From positions 11,487,501 to 11,551,500 of the forward strand of contig OW285192.1 of assembly GCA_935421135.1 (NCBI GenBank): a stretch of 64,000 bases of DNA, in the 5' to 3' direction. The translations under genes and the position numbers were made by a program. Position 1 is the stretch's first letter. Every line of letters begins with the position of its first letter. The DNA comes from Bugulina stolonifera. Lineage: Eukaryota > Bryozoa > Gymnolaemata > Cheilostomatida > Bugulidae. The notes below the pieces were generated by a model. It was given only the letters and a program-made list of their open reading frames with translations, searched no databases and was not told where the DNA came from. Of the stretch, positions 12,414 through 25,248 are shown piece by piece.

Positions 12414-15400
12414 TCACTTCATTTTAAGCAACGCTGCCGGCACTGCTCCTGCTTTGGTCTGCTTTATAGCTTTAGATGCTGCCAACCTCTTGCTGTAACT
12501 GGTAGCGTTCGTAGCTTTGCTCTTATTTGGTAACCCTGGGGCTTGTTTAAACTGTATTGGATCAGATACCCTGCAATTATATTGACATCATTATATGAAC
12601 ATGTACATGTGTATTATCATAATATATACATTGCACACTGTAGACTGACAAGAAACTAAAGCTTAGGCCACACTGACGCGAATTTTTTTGGCGAATAGCG
12701 AATTTTGACCAAAGGCGAATTTGCAAATTAGAATCGAGCGTGCCACACTGCAAAAGCTATCAGTGAATTTGCATTGATTTCACCCAATGAGGGATCAAAA
12801 ACTATTATCCTCGGTCACGTTTCTCATTCACTGCAGAACTAGAACTCCGAAAAATGTAAAATAAAATTATAATTAAAGTAGAATAAAATAAAATAATTAT
12901 TTTATTCGTACTTTTATTCGTTTTACACAATTGTTGCAAACGGAAGTAGTCATTTTATTCATCAGTTAAAATAAAAATTTTAATATAATCATTTAAACTC
13001 ATGATTGATTGAAAATCCGTGTCTCTGAACACGTGACAGTAACGTGACAAGTAAAAATTGGCCAATCACAAATTAGCGAATTAGTTGATTGAGATCAGCG
13101 AGTGCGAAATCGCAAATTTTGCGCGAATTCGCACAAAATTTGCGATTTGCGACTTCGCCACTGGCCAAAATTCGCTTTTCGCTAAAAATTCGCTGCAGTG
13201 TGGCCTACGCATATATACAGTACAAGATAGAGATGACAACTCCGTTGTCATAACAATTATCCATTGTCTAGGGTATAACTCAGGACAAAATACTAGAAAT
13301 AGCAGTACAGCATTTTATCTCCAGCTTTTGAAAAAGAGAAGACAATTCCAGAAATTAGAAACTCTCCTCGCATGTCGAAAAAAGAGTCTAAGATTTGGAA
13401 TTGTCTTCTCGTTTTCAAACTCTACTTTCAGACACAAAATGTAGTGTTCTTTGACAAAAAACCACAACAGCTGATGATGGTTTTCACAGACACTCTTGGC
13501 TAACACGCAGTTTAATTTTTTGAGACTCCATCAACTCACTGATGAAAAGACTAACGCCAAACTTTAATTTCATTAAATTTGTTAATCCTGCTTACATCTT
13601 TGATTAAGACATTAATGCAAAACTGCAAGCGGAATTGGAAAGATAATCGGTATACACTCATTATGTGTGTACCATCATATTATTTTAAAGACTATATTTA
13701 GAGACTACATGTTAGCATCAGATTGGCTCCAACCTACTTCTCCATAATGTTGTTACCAGACTTTTCAATTAAAGCGTCTTCTGCTGACTCATCCATTAGA
13801 TACACTGGCCCTGTTGAGTTTTTCTTCAGTACATAATTACTGTTCCCAATTCCAGCGTCAAAGGATTTGTTCCTGCATTATTAACAAGCTTGCATGTAGT
13901 TTATATCAAACTTTAGATTGAACGAAAGAACGAGAGCTACATGTACATGTACACATACATGTACATTTGATCTTTCCCAAACTATCTTCGTGTCTAAATA
14001 TGTACATGTATTATGTGTACCTTACAATATGCTCATAACATGTACATGTGCACACACTCTATGTGCTCTATACTGTGGATATCCATCTACCTGTAGCAAC
14101 AGTTGGTTTGAGAAATGGTGGGAATGATTTTCTCATTCAATATTTAAAGGCATGGCTCTGTTGTAAAATCAGAGTATAATAAATGCAGTATAATAAATAC
14201 ATTATACTCTATATTTTCTATATATGTAGGTGGTGCTTGTTATATGCACAGCGTCATGCTATTTTAGCCGGATCAACATTTAATATATTTTACCTTATCT
14301 TCAAGCTTTTGTTGTGTTGGGTGGGTGGAGGAGGTCCTGGAATCTGTGAATGGTCTACCTGGTTGCTCTCAGGCTCTGTTTGCTCAACTGTTCGACTTTC
14401 AACAGAATTACCTTCGGTTGTTGCTGCTACCATTGCTGACTTAGCAACAGCTTTGACAGCATCATTCAGGTGCCGTTCATTCTGGACACTCTCCCTTAGG
14501 ACGACCTCCAGAGATTTAAACTGGTCATTCAAAGATTTCAACTGCTTTTCTAGAGACTGATAAAAATAAAAAATGGAACCACTTTAAGTACCTTGAAAAG
14601 TCAGAACCGCTTTTCTAGAGACAAATAAAAATAAGAAAGAGGGTCATTTGAATAAACTTTCAGAAATAAAGAAATCAGAACTGCGGTAGAAATTTATAAG
14701 CTTGCCAATGCTGAGTTACGAAATCAGTTACCAAATAGTTGAAGCAATGTAGAAAAGAGAGGACAACTTCTCTGAACTATAAAGATTCAACACTCACTAA
14801 TATTTTGTCATCTTTGCTAACAATAGCTAATTTATTCTTTTCATTTTCCTCTTCCAGAGCAGCAAGTTGAGCAAGGTTGGGGTCTATGATGGTCTCCCCA
14901 TCTTGTATTCTCTTCTGAGCTGCTTCCAGGCTCTACACAGAGATATGACTGTAGCATCATTTCTATGACAAGGAAGAACTGTTTTTATATTCCCTTTTCG
15001 ACATTCTAATTCAACTGCAGTGCATTGATTGATTCTATTGCAGAATCACAGAATGTAGTAATTGAAGTTATTTGCTCTCACTTCTAACTCTAACGTCAGT
15101 TTCCCATAATATTTAAGTCAATGTGCAACATGTACATGTACATATACATGTACATGTACATGTACATGTACATGTACATGTACATGTATATTCAGTACAA
15201 CATATACTAGTATAAATAATGAATAGCTCATGTACATGTATGTGTGCATGTATGTGTGCATATATGTGTACACGCATATGTACATGTATGTGTACATGTA
15301 CTATGTGTACATGTACACATACATACATGTACACATACATGCATGTACACATACATACATGTACACATACGTGTACACGTACATGTACATGTATGTGTGC

Positions 15401-18400
15401 ATGTATGTGTACATGTATGTGCACAAATCTATCAGTTGATCGAGTGTATGTACCTTCAGCTTATCAGCTTTTCTGTCTAGAGCTTCCTGTAACCTTGTAA
15501 TCTCAATCTTTAGAGATGAAAAGTCTTCTTCATTCTTGAGTATATACTGCCTGAAATCTTCCTTGAAGTCTGCCCTGTCCGACACTGATACTCCAGTTAC
15601 TTGGTTAGAGAGGTAATGTCGCTCCTCACGGAAATGGTCTACGAGACTAACCAACTCTCTGTAACCAAAGAGTTACCTGATGTCTTATATTCTAACTCAA
15701 ACTCTAACTGCTTCTAATACACTAAAATATTACTGCTACTGGGCATCCTATTATAATTATGGAACTTATTTGATGTTGGGACAGAAAGACTTGACAGAAA
15801 TACATATAATATAAAACAAGTTTTGTTGCATAAAAATAAGGTTCTATCGAGTGTAGATATAAATAAATGCTATACGCCTGAGTGAATCAATTGACTAGAT
15901 TAACTAATAAAACATTGATTGGAGTAACCTGAATCGCTGCCTGGTGTATTATAAAATATCCAATGACTGCAGACTAAAGAGTCATCGCAACATTACTCAT
16001 ATAGCTCATAAACTGAAGGTGATTCGCCCAATGTCTGTAGTTCATAAACAATGTTCTAATACTCGTATTATGACATCTGGTCAAACATGGACACTTCTTC
16101 CAAGTTTAGCATGCAGATAAGTTGTATAAGAGGAGATATCCAAGACTGTACAGACATTATTTTCTCTGAAGAGACTTGAATTAATGTGTGGCTAAGTCGT
16201 GTCCCTGATCGTTCTACATGTTGCATGCATTCAAGTCGTTACTACCGGTAACTGTTGGTAACTGATGGTAACTGTTGGTAGCTGTTGGTAACTGTTGGTA
16301 ACTGTTGGTAACTGTTGGTAACTGTTGGTAACTGTTGGTATGCATGTATAATGCTAGCGCTTACAATGATTGGGTGATGAGTTATGAAGGAACCACCAGA
16401 TACTAAACTTGTAATGCCCTTTGAAAAGGAACGTAAATGCCTACCTGTAGTATGCACAGAACACCTCAAAGTTGTTCTGCAGATTTTGGTACTCCGTGAT
16501 AGCTTGTCTAGTCTGGTAACCGTTTCCCATTGTCTCCTTTAACTCAATATGCAGACCGTCGAGGATTGAACCTGCGTCTTCTGCTTTCTCATTCAGCCTA
16601 GTGAGATGCCTATCATTGGCCATGTTGAAATCTACCTAAAAGGACAAAAGGAAAGCACTCTAATTATTGTAGGCACAATGGAACAGGTGGAGAAGATGGG
16701 AGACAAATCAGCTATTTAATATTTGAATATAGCCTAGGAATCATATTATACTACGTGTGGTGCAGGTACATTGTAAAATCATGTTATTGTTACAAGGTAA
16801 ATTATGACATTAGTAATCACACAATGCATGTGTTCTGTACCCATTAACATCTTCTTATGGTAAAAATAATGTTCAAATAGCAAGTTGTATACTGATCACA
16901 ATACCACTCTATATACATGTAGCATATACAGAATAGAAATGTAGAGACCTGAGCTTTCAGCTCGTCTTGGTGCTTCTTCTTGAGATCTTCGATGTGTTTC
17001 CTGAGAGACTTGGTTTCCCTTCTCAAGTCGTCGGCATAGTTTTGGAGTGTCAAGTACTTCTCCTGCAGCTCCTACAGAACATCAACCAAAAATACATTGA
17101 GTATTATACAGAAAGTATGAATGCCCAATAAGTCGTTGATCGTAATAAGAAGTTGAAGTTGTCCTCTCCCAAGCTGGTTCAACTTTTAAGATAACAGATT
17201 GGAAGAGGAAAGGCAGGCTTTCCCAGTATATATATACACAGTTTATCATGTATGTGCATCATAATTATAATAATAACAAACACTCAAATTGGACCATTGT
17301 TAGTATTGATTAGCATTCTTCTGCTGCTAGATTTCAAAAGAGAACAAAGCTGAAATACTCCCTCAAATGAATATCGTATACCTTGTACTTACCTGCATGG
17401 ACTTTTCTCTAATCTTCTCCTCTTCCTCAAATTGCCATAATTGTTCAATCTGCTTCTGGCGGGTGAGAATTAACTGCTCTTTGGTCTGTATATCACCTTT
17501 CCAAGTGTGCTTCACTACCTCCTTTTGAATCTTGAGAGAATATTTAGCAATTAAATTATACAAAAAATTAAGATTTGGGTTTCATATTATTATCTTTTGG
17601 CAATCTGAAAACGGGTCAGTAAGAGAGATACCAACTGTGTTTATAACATCTATAGCATCTTTACCGTAGTTGTCAGCCCTTATTCGCCTATAACATTATA
17701 TAGTAGTTGTCATCTCTTACATATCTACATGTATGATATTATATAATAATTGTCAACCCTTACTTGCCTATAACATCATAACATCATATGGTAGTTGTAA
17801 TATCTTACTTATCTATAACGTTACTATTCTTGTTTATACAGTTGCAGTTGTCAACCCTTACTAGCCTACGATATTATATAGTAGTTGTCATCCCTTACAT
17901 ATCAATCTGTGATATATTATATAGTAGTTGTCATCCCTTACATATCAATCTGTGATATATTATATAGTAGTTGTCATCCCTTACTTGTCTATAACATTAT
18001 AATAATATAGTAGTTGTCATCCCTTACTTCTCCATAAAGTTTCTAATTAACTTACTGCCTCTCTGAAGAACTGTCTTACAGCATGTCTTTGTTGATCTGT
18101 TCGTAGAGCTTTGCTGATAAAAGGAAGTCGATTACTTAGGTCATTCACATCGATGTCTTTGATTGGCTCTGTGTTATCTGGATACAGGAAGTATTCATAG
18201 GTGACACAGTGCTCTATTAGTAGCAATGAGGCTATTAGGCCTATTCGGCATCATTACTATTGACCAACACCTAATATTAATATCTGAGAAATATATCGGA
18301 ATAGAGAGGAACTAATAAATAAAAGCGTATTAGACTATATAATGGGTATTACAGGTAATAACTAACCAGCCTCTCTGAGACAGTCAGAGAGAAAGTGGTG

Positions 18401-19952
18401 TCCGGTGACCTCAAGGACATCTACAAATTTTCTGAATCCAGTGGCAGTTCTTGTCATGACTAAATCTATCAGTTTGTGCGTCCTCTCATGGAGTGGTAGC
18501 TTCTGAGTGGAAATATTTACAGCAGTAGTATAATAGCATGTAGGCATAAATATGTATTCGTATGCATACATGAGTCAAGAGAAGACAATCTACACTAATA
18601 GGTTTCTAGGATATATTTTTGCAATGCCCACAGTAAGCTCAAAACTCCTTTCATGCAAAATATACCATCTGGAAAACTTCTGCTACAATCAGTAAATTCA
18701 AAAGAACACTTCTAGACATACACATAGGTGCAATCAGTTTCAAGGTTTGAATTAGAGCACTATGCAAAAATTTGTCATCACAAACAATCACTGTTATGTT
18801 GTAGAGAGACAGTGCCTAACCTAACATTCAAATCACTGAGGACCATTTTAATGTAGGCGAACTAGAGTCAGATACCAAATCAATATGTTCATGTATGTGT
18901 TATATTCTTAGCCCTATTTAACTTTTAACACTGAAAGCTGAGCTGGATTTATCTAATAAAAGGCTTATAATGTCAAATCAAATTATACAATTTGTAGCAA
19001 CTTTACTACTAGCTTTTAAATAATAAATTAAAATTAATACCTTTGAAAGGACAAAGAATGGCTTTAAGAAATTCTATAAAGATTAAAGGTCAGGCAACTG
19101 CTAAGTGCAATACATGAAGTGATCTAAGCCATACTTAGACAACTGCTCAACTGTTCATTGCAATTTACTCTGCCATTTATTCCTATATTGAAAGTGTTTG
19201 ACTGCTTTGTTACCAAAATAATTACATAGACATGAAAAACTCTTCAACTTAATTTCATAAAATCAAGTAAATACTGAGCATCAAAAATTAATGACACCAA
19301 TTTATGTTAATGGGAAACTAGCAACACAAAGTGCTTATGCTGGGCAAGGAAATATTGCCTCTCCAGTTAGCAAATCAAGGGGGCTAAAACACTATTCTCT
19401 GGAGTTTTTGCTTCTTTCTATTAATTTTCTACATTGACATCGTCCTTTCTCGTTCTCATGTACTTTGTACCTCACCACTTAAATTGTCTACATGTACATC
19501 TACATGTACATCTAAATGTAAATCTATACATATATTTATACTTATATCTGCACATATATCTACACAATACACATATGTAGAAGAGACAACTCCTATTGAT
19601 AGTACTAATGGTATTAAATAAATGGGGATAACACCTAGAGCTGGGAGCATTAGATAGAAGAGAGCATTAGATAGAATAGAGCATTAGATAGAGGAGAGCA
19701 TTAGATAGAGGAGAGCATTAGATAGAAGAGAGCATTAGATAGAAGAGAGCACTAGATAGAAGAGAGCATTAGATAGAAGGAGTGACCTCTAACACTGACC
19801 TTGATGTCGTTGAGTAAAGGCTCCGTGAACACTCCATGAGTAACCAAAGTTCTGAAGAAGTCATCAGTTAAAATGAGATTCTTAGCTAGTAAGGAGTGAT
19901 AGCATTCAATGATCTCTCTATACCCTCTCCCCACATTTCCATTGGCAGCCAT
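12414..19952 (-). CDS. CARD and coiled-coil protein, 11 exons, about 585 aa
   Basis: Minus-strand exons: 19952-19800, 18502-18367, 18177-18056, 17530-17393, 17071-16949, 16635-16445, 15658-15454, 14932-14798, 14556-14294, 13872-13738, 12570-12414 (TGA). Splice sites are GT/AG, phases match and the joined 1758 nt is open. Exons 1-2 (residues ~8-97) read as a CARD: G-V-F-T-E-P-L-L-N-D-I, then L-P-L-H-E-R-T-H-K-L-I-D-L-V, then the helix G-F-R-K-F-V-D-V-L-E ending F-L-S-D-C-L-R-E-A. Residues ~138-430 are charged heptad-like coiled coil, followed by a Pro-rich stretch (PGPPPPTQ) and a Lys-rich C-terminus. CARDs pair homotypically and coiled coils oligomerise, as in the CARD9/11 scaffolds, so a signalling scaffold is plausible; no PDZ, SH3 or GUK follows. 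Exon 10 (135 nt, phase 2-2) is symmetric and could be skipped, and retaining its donor would give an alternative stop at 13734. Confidence 0.85.
12666..13205. mobile_element. MITE with long terminal inverted repeats and TA flanks
   Basis: About 45-bp terminal inverted repeats begin GGCCACACTG and continue with a CGAATTTTT block. TA dinucleotides flank both ends (12664-12665, 13206-13207), as for Tc1/mariner-type insertions. The 540-bp interior has no transposase. It lies in the last intron of the CARD gene. Subterminal GCGAATT/AATTCGC motifs are repeated many times. Confidence 0.8.
13326..13418. repeat. Short hairpin with GAGAAGACAATTCC arms
   Basis: GAGAAGACAATTCC at 13336-13349 is inverted as GGAATTGTCTTCTC at 13397-13410, with flanking pairing extending the arms to about 25 bases. 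It sits in the last intron of the CARD gene and shares its core with a motif dispersed over the window. Confidence 0.6.
15120..15425. repeat. TACATG/TGTACA microsatellite
   Basis: About 300 bases of alternating TACATG-type hexamers with variants, in the intron between CARD gene exons 7 and 8. The several Cys/His/Met-rich ORFs on both strands here are translations of the repeat, not genes. Confidence 0.9.
16241..16340. repeat. 10-bp minisatellite (ACTGTTGGTA)n
   Basis: Ten near-perfect tandem copies of ACTGTTGGTA, about 105 bases beyond the end of CARD gene exon 6 in the following intron. Confidence 0.95.
17660..18035. repeat. Minisatellite of ~45-bp units
   Basis: Repeated units contain TAGTAGTTGTCATCCCTTAC followed by an AT-rich spacer; at least seven degenerate copies are present, two of them almost identical. 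It fills the intron between CARD gene exons 3 and 4, up to the exon 3 donor. Confidence 0.85.
19646..19780. repeat. 17-bp minisatellite (AGAGCATTAGATAGAAG)n
   Basis: About eight tandem copies ending roughly 20 bases from the exon 1 donor of the CARD gene, inside intron 1. Confidence 0.93.
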
Positions 19953-22436
19953 TGTAGAGCTCACTAGAAAATATTATAGTGCGTAATGACAGTCTGCCCT
20001 TAAATAACATATTTACTTTCTATGGAACTGAAGCTAAGTCTATATCGATTTCTACCAGAACCCAATCATGAGTACACCATTTTGAAAACTACCAGACATT
20101 AAAAAGCCCAGTGAGAAATCTGGTCCAAATGGGCAGGTCTTTAAGAGCATGCCTCTGTTATTGCGTGCAGTGCAGGCATGCATCACACAGGGCGAGTTAA
20201 GCCAAATAAAGATATAAGGCCAATTATACATTATTTGGCATGAGCTCCAACTCTCTTATGGTACATGTACATGTACAGAGCTCTGTGTGGCACAGCAGAC
20301 TGCACTTGGTTGAGCTGTATTCTAATTGCATATAACTCACTTAGCCAATATTTAGTCCTGGGTACTGCATGTCTATGAAATATCATGTTCAATTTGCTCT
20401 AGTACCTTATTGATATACGTAACTTATGCCTCATATGAGATGCTGAATACGTATATTATATTTTACATAGTATAGCATGTAGTACAATAATACCTGGCAA
20501 GTCGCTGTATCAAAGGCCTCCAGATAATTGATTTAAACTTGTATGATATTGAATTAAGAAATAGTACAATCTATTATTACACGCACTAAGAAATGGCATG
20601 CACATAATATTATACCATTATACATCATGTTTAATTAGAAATACAAAACGCATATCTAAAAGAACTAAAAATTGATTTGTCATGAAACCTTCTGCATCTT
20701 ACAAAGTTGCAGGAAGTGTTATCCCCTGTGGAAGTCTAAGATAAAGTTTAACTTCAGTGCATGTGAGATTTCTTAGATGATCGTCAGCATGAGACACATG
20801 TTGAAACTACAGCTGACCGTAGCAAATCGGAAAGAAACGGACAGTTGGTCTCAAATCACAATGCAGTGTTTTAGCTTCTGATTACTTAAATTAGCTCACT
20901 GTCTGAAGTGAGTTAGAGGTCATTGAGTGAGATGAAGTGCTTGGCCAATAGCCTGGGAAGAACATAGTAAGATTGCCATATGGTTTTCCTTGCCTTTCTA
21001 CTAGTAGACTGGGAAAGGTGACTGCGATTTGATTGACATTTGGAGACTGTAATTGATTATAGCTACTTATTTGTTTTGCTGACTATACTAAACAAAGTTG
21101 AACAATAGTAATTTATTTTCAATTTTTAAAATGTGTTAATGCTTTAGTTTAGAGTGTTTGTGAAATGCGATACATTAGACTCTATGAATGGTCTGAGTGT
21201 ATGACATTGTTGTGTTGAAGAGAGAGAGAGCTACTTCTTGAACGGGTTAGAACAATTTATCGTATTTATGGCTGATAGCATGGTATTGTCAAAAGAATCT
21301 GCTGGAACCATTGGGCGTTCCCAACTTGACTATTTTGATGTATTTTCCAGCTTTACACTCTTTCTTACATCGCTGAGTTGATAATCAGTAATTGTGCTCT
21401 CAATTTAACAGAGCATACCAATGAGTTTACTATAGAACTTATTCGTAATACACACATAATACATGGGAATTTGTCTCTTCATGTTACAAAGAATCCATGC
21501 CCATGCTGCTGGGAATATGGATTTCTGCATTTCACTCGTAGGCACACAAACTTGTATTTGTGACTTTTTGATTGAGTTTCACTGAGTCGGTGGTGTGGGA
21601 AGGGGTCTGATTCTTCAATCTATGTGGCAAGGTTTGATTCCTTTTAGGGTCACCAGTTTATGATTCATAGTGTCACTAATCTCATGTGTAGAAGATTATT
21701 GAATTTTCTGGATAAATGAGACAAATTTGGACACAGTTTGGTTGTACACTTATCGAGCTCAAAGCCTGTGTTTTTTAGGCAGACTGAAGTTGAAGTGTAG
21801 CCAATGATAACTATGACAGATCAATTTTAGAGTCCATCTTTGGGGTTGAGTAAGATGAACTCTTAGGAAGCCAATTCGGTATTTTACCCTAACTTTAATA
21901 TAAGAGAGACTGAGAACTTTTACTCCATTGCATGTCGACTCATCGTGCTTTCATATGTTTTTAATGTACTATCTTGTTGGGTTGTCTTTTGTTAATTCGT
22001 TGCCAGCACAAGGTAAGTTGCTTTGCTACTACGGTTTTCTGCTTGTATTATCTTTTTGTCAATCCACAAATATTTTAAATTTCAGTGCTATTTTATTTGC
22101 TAGTTCATGCCCTCTTACATTATATACATGTATAATGTGCTATTTTTTAAGTACAGCATATAATACTATATACACTGCTATCCTTGGAATAAAAAATAGT
22201 TAAATGTATCTAAAAATTTATTCCAACCTACGCTAAATTGATAGCAGAGGCTATCATCTTCTAGTATTAAATAATTGAAGCTTCAACGACATAAAACTTC
22301 ATCAATAGAAGTTCTTTGATCAATAATAATTGTTTACCAACAATGTCTATTCTAGAGACGAATACTTTTTGGGTTTTTAAACATAGTTGGTTCATCTAAA
22401 ATTCCTTGCTTGTTATAATTCAAACTCTAGCAATAT
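19953..22436. other. Gene-free region upstream of the CARD gene
   Basis: It presumably includes the CARD gene promoter near 19960-20200, but no clear TATA box was found. A possible signal-peptide-like exon at about 21958-22013, followed by a GTAAGT donor, has no recognisable continuation. Otherwise nothing was recognised. Confidence 0.4.
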
Positions 22437-23243
22437 TGTAATGGTTTCTGTGTTTTGGTGCGGTCGTCCTTGGACGACTATCGACCCAGAAATGAAGTGC
22501 CTATGAGTGGTAATAGGACTTCGCATTACATGAAAGATCGAGCGGTCTCAGTAGCCCAAATACTACCAAAGACGACCCATCTGATCTCAAGTCCGACCTT
22601 CAGACTATACAATGAAAGAGAGTAGTTCGACCTAGTAGGCGGTTTGCAAAGCGAATGACCTAGTAAAAGGAAGAGAAAGTCTCTGTATCAAGTATAGATG
22701 TGTCTTTATTGAAAGCCAAGTGAAGACTGAGACAATGAACAGTAAAACAGTGCCCTTTATATAGTATAAGGACTTCCGGCCGACGTGACGTCGGGAAAAG
22801 ACGACGTGTGGTCGTCCGGAAGTTGCGCAACAAGATGGCCGCCGGAAGCCCGACGGCCGACCCAAAATAGGTCGGGTTCTACAAAAGTTGCTTATAATGG
22901 TCCAATTCATGTACAAAATGAATATCAATGGATTCTGAGAGGTCGGGCCTCTGTACATGGGTATAAAAGGCATTAAAAAGACTTAGTAACATTCATGTAG
23001 TTATATACAGTTATATAGTGGAACAATACATGAATAAGTAGTGAGTATGAGCACATGGAGACACGTATATAGACAGTATGTAATGGTTTGGACATGCAAT
23101 ACAGTTAAAGGTAAGTATACGAACACTAATTGTGAGAATGTGAGTGTTAGATGAGTAGCGCTATAACAACTACTGAGCACTTAAGGTGCGATGGAGCTTC
23201 GTCCGGGAGTTGGAGTCGTATACAAATGTCCTGTACCATCACA
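22437..23243 (-). mobile_element. Solo LTR, family A copy 2
   Basis: The first ~540 bases are nearly identical to 2037-2580. The distal ~270 bases differ from copies 1 and 3 but end in the same ACCATCACA. The copy is flanked by ATATT on both sides (22433-22437 and 23244-23248), the 4-5 bp duplication expected of a Ty3/gypsy-type insertion. There is no internal region, so this is a solo LTR left by recombination. The U3 part may be a different subtype. Confidence 0.85.
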
Positions 23244-25248
23244 ATATTACAGTGATTACCCTTTAACTCTATTTGTTCATCTAAGTTGTTGTATGTTGTT
23301 GGAACACACCAATGTTACATGTGCCACCCACCACTTTAGCCTTACTTCTGACACAACCGGTATAGCATATAATACACAAGTAGATTTAAATTTTTGGTAA
23401 TCTAAGCTTAGAATGAAGCGACATTAACCATAGAACCTTTTGTGTGCCTATTTTAGTGTCTTTACGACCTCTTGGACCAGCCTGAGTCACAAATAAAGAT
23501 TCCGAGATGGCCACCACCCTAGGCTAAATGGGCTATTGACCTGAAACTGGTCTAAGAAAACCATCTCTAGCCCATCGGCACACCTGAGTTTTTTGCACAA
23601 AATTAAGAATTTTGTGTTTAACTCAGGTCGGTGTGTTCATGATGAAAGTTGGCCGGGAAGTTCTTGAGCAAGTTGGCCTGTGCCTAAAATTTAGGTCGCG
23701 AAAACACTGTTTGTCTCCAGCATTTTGAACACCACACCATCGAGAGAGATAACGACAAAGTTGGCATTTAATAATATAATAGTTTTCTCCCTCCCATGTG
23801 CAAAAGAACAACCTCCACTACAGTTATGTTGATAGTGTTTTGCAAACTAACTTCATGTATAATAGTAAAACTATGTAATACTATTTCTTATGCAATCTTA
23901 CCTAGTACGGAGATGATATTCTCTTCCTGTGTTCACAATGTCTAATGCTAACCAGCCTACTACATGTATCTATTCATATATAATATATAATGTAACTGTA
24001 GTATATAATACATATACATGTACACCTAGGCATTTGTAGGACAAATGAATAAATGACTAATTAAATCTAGACAACTTAACCAACCAATGACAGTCTACCT
24101 TCATCTAGTCATTCGTTAGCAATGTACACATATACGTGCATATAGCTTACAATGTAAAAGTATACAATCCAATTACCTTCAGATATTTATAAGCTTGTCT
24201 GAATGGAAGCCTTACAAATAGCCATGATTTACAAAGTGCATGCAATTTATAAATAGATTCTATAAATTGTGTGCTGCTTGCTGCCAGCTGATACATGGAT
24301 ACTTTATTCATAGAGGTGGAAGCCTACATGTAATAATGGTATTATATTTTAATAAAATGTTTAATTGTTGCTGTTGCTTTTAAAACAAAACTAATGCTTG
24401 GTTAGTGTACCACTGTATCATGGCTATACAATATACATAGAGGTAGTAGCATCACGCCTTCATATTGCCATTAGGTGCATGTTGCATCTAGCTTTGTTGA
24501 ACACACATGGCAAAACAATAGAATGCTGTTACCTAGGACTATTATATACATGTATAATAGATTGCTGCCAGTTTTTACTAGATTGGTTTTTTGTTTTGTG
24601 ACAAAGTGAGATAAAAATGGTATAGATAACTTGATGAAAGCCTGGAATTTATCATTTTAATTGTATAGTATTATCATTGCTTTATTTACTTTGTTGTGTT
24701 GACTATCATGTTTATGTTTTGTATTTTTTCTCCATGATCAATAATAAATTACTTTTGCTAGTGAATTGATTTGAAATGCTGTTTATTAGGATATACACAA
24801 ATGAATCTAGATGCTTATAGTATTGGTTTAACTTTATGTGTAAAACTAGACAAAGTAGATATTCTTCCACAAAGGAATGAGCTTTTGCTATTTTTCCTTA
24901 TGGCTTTCAGATGCATTCCTAGATGCCGTGGCCCTTCTCTTAAAAGGAAGCAGAGAAATTTGCAATTTTTTTTTGTCAAAAATATGATTATTAGATATAC
25001 ATTACATGTACATGTCCATAGAACTTTAACAAACTTCCATATTTCAAAAAAACTTCATAAGCAAATAATTAATTTGTTACCTGCTATATTAAGATTACGT
25101 TTTTACCTGCTGTGTTAAAATTTATACAAAACTTAAGGTTTTAGAACCAATATTCAATCACTTGAATTTGTTGCTGGCTACATTGTACATGCTTTTACTG
25201 TTCCTAAAGTCAGCCCTGTCAGTAGAAATACTTATTTAATATGGATCT
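23244..25248. other. Gene-free AT-rich region
   Basis: Only weak AT-rich ORFs, such as 24771-25118, which show no known motif or splice context. Nothing else was recognised. Confidence 0.45.

Noticed and set aside
15113..15500. Several His/Cys/Met-rich ORFs on both strands
   Set aside because: Direct translations of the TACATG microsatellite.
21958..22013. Signal-peptide-like exon followed by a GTAAGT donor
   Set aside because: No downstream exon, TATA box or homologue was found; kept only as a note.
24771..25118. 115-codon plus-strand ORF
   Set aside because: AT-rich, no motif, no splice or promoter context.
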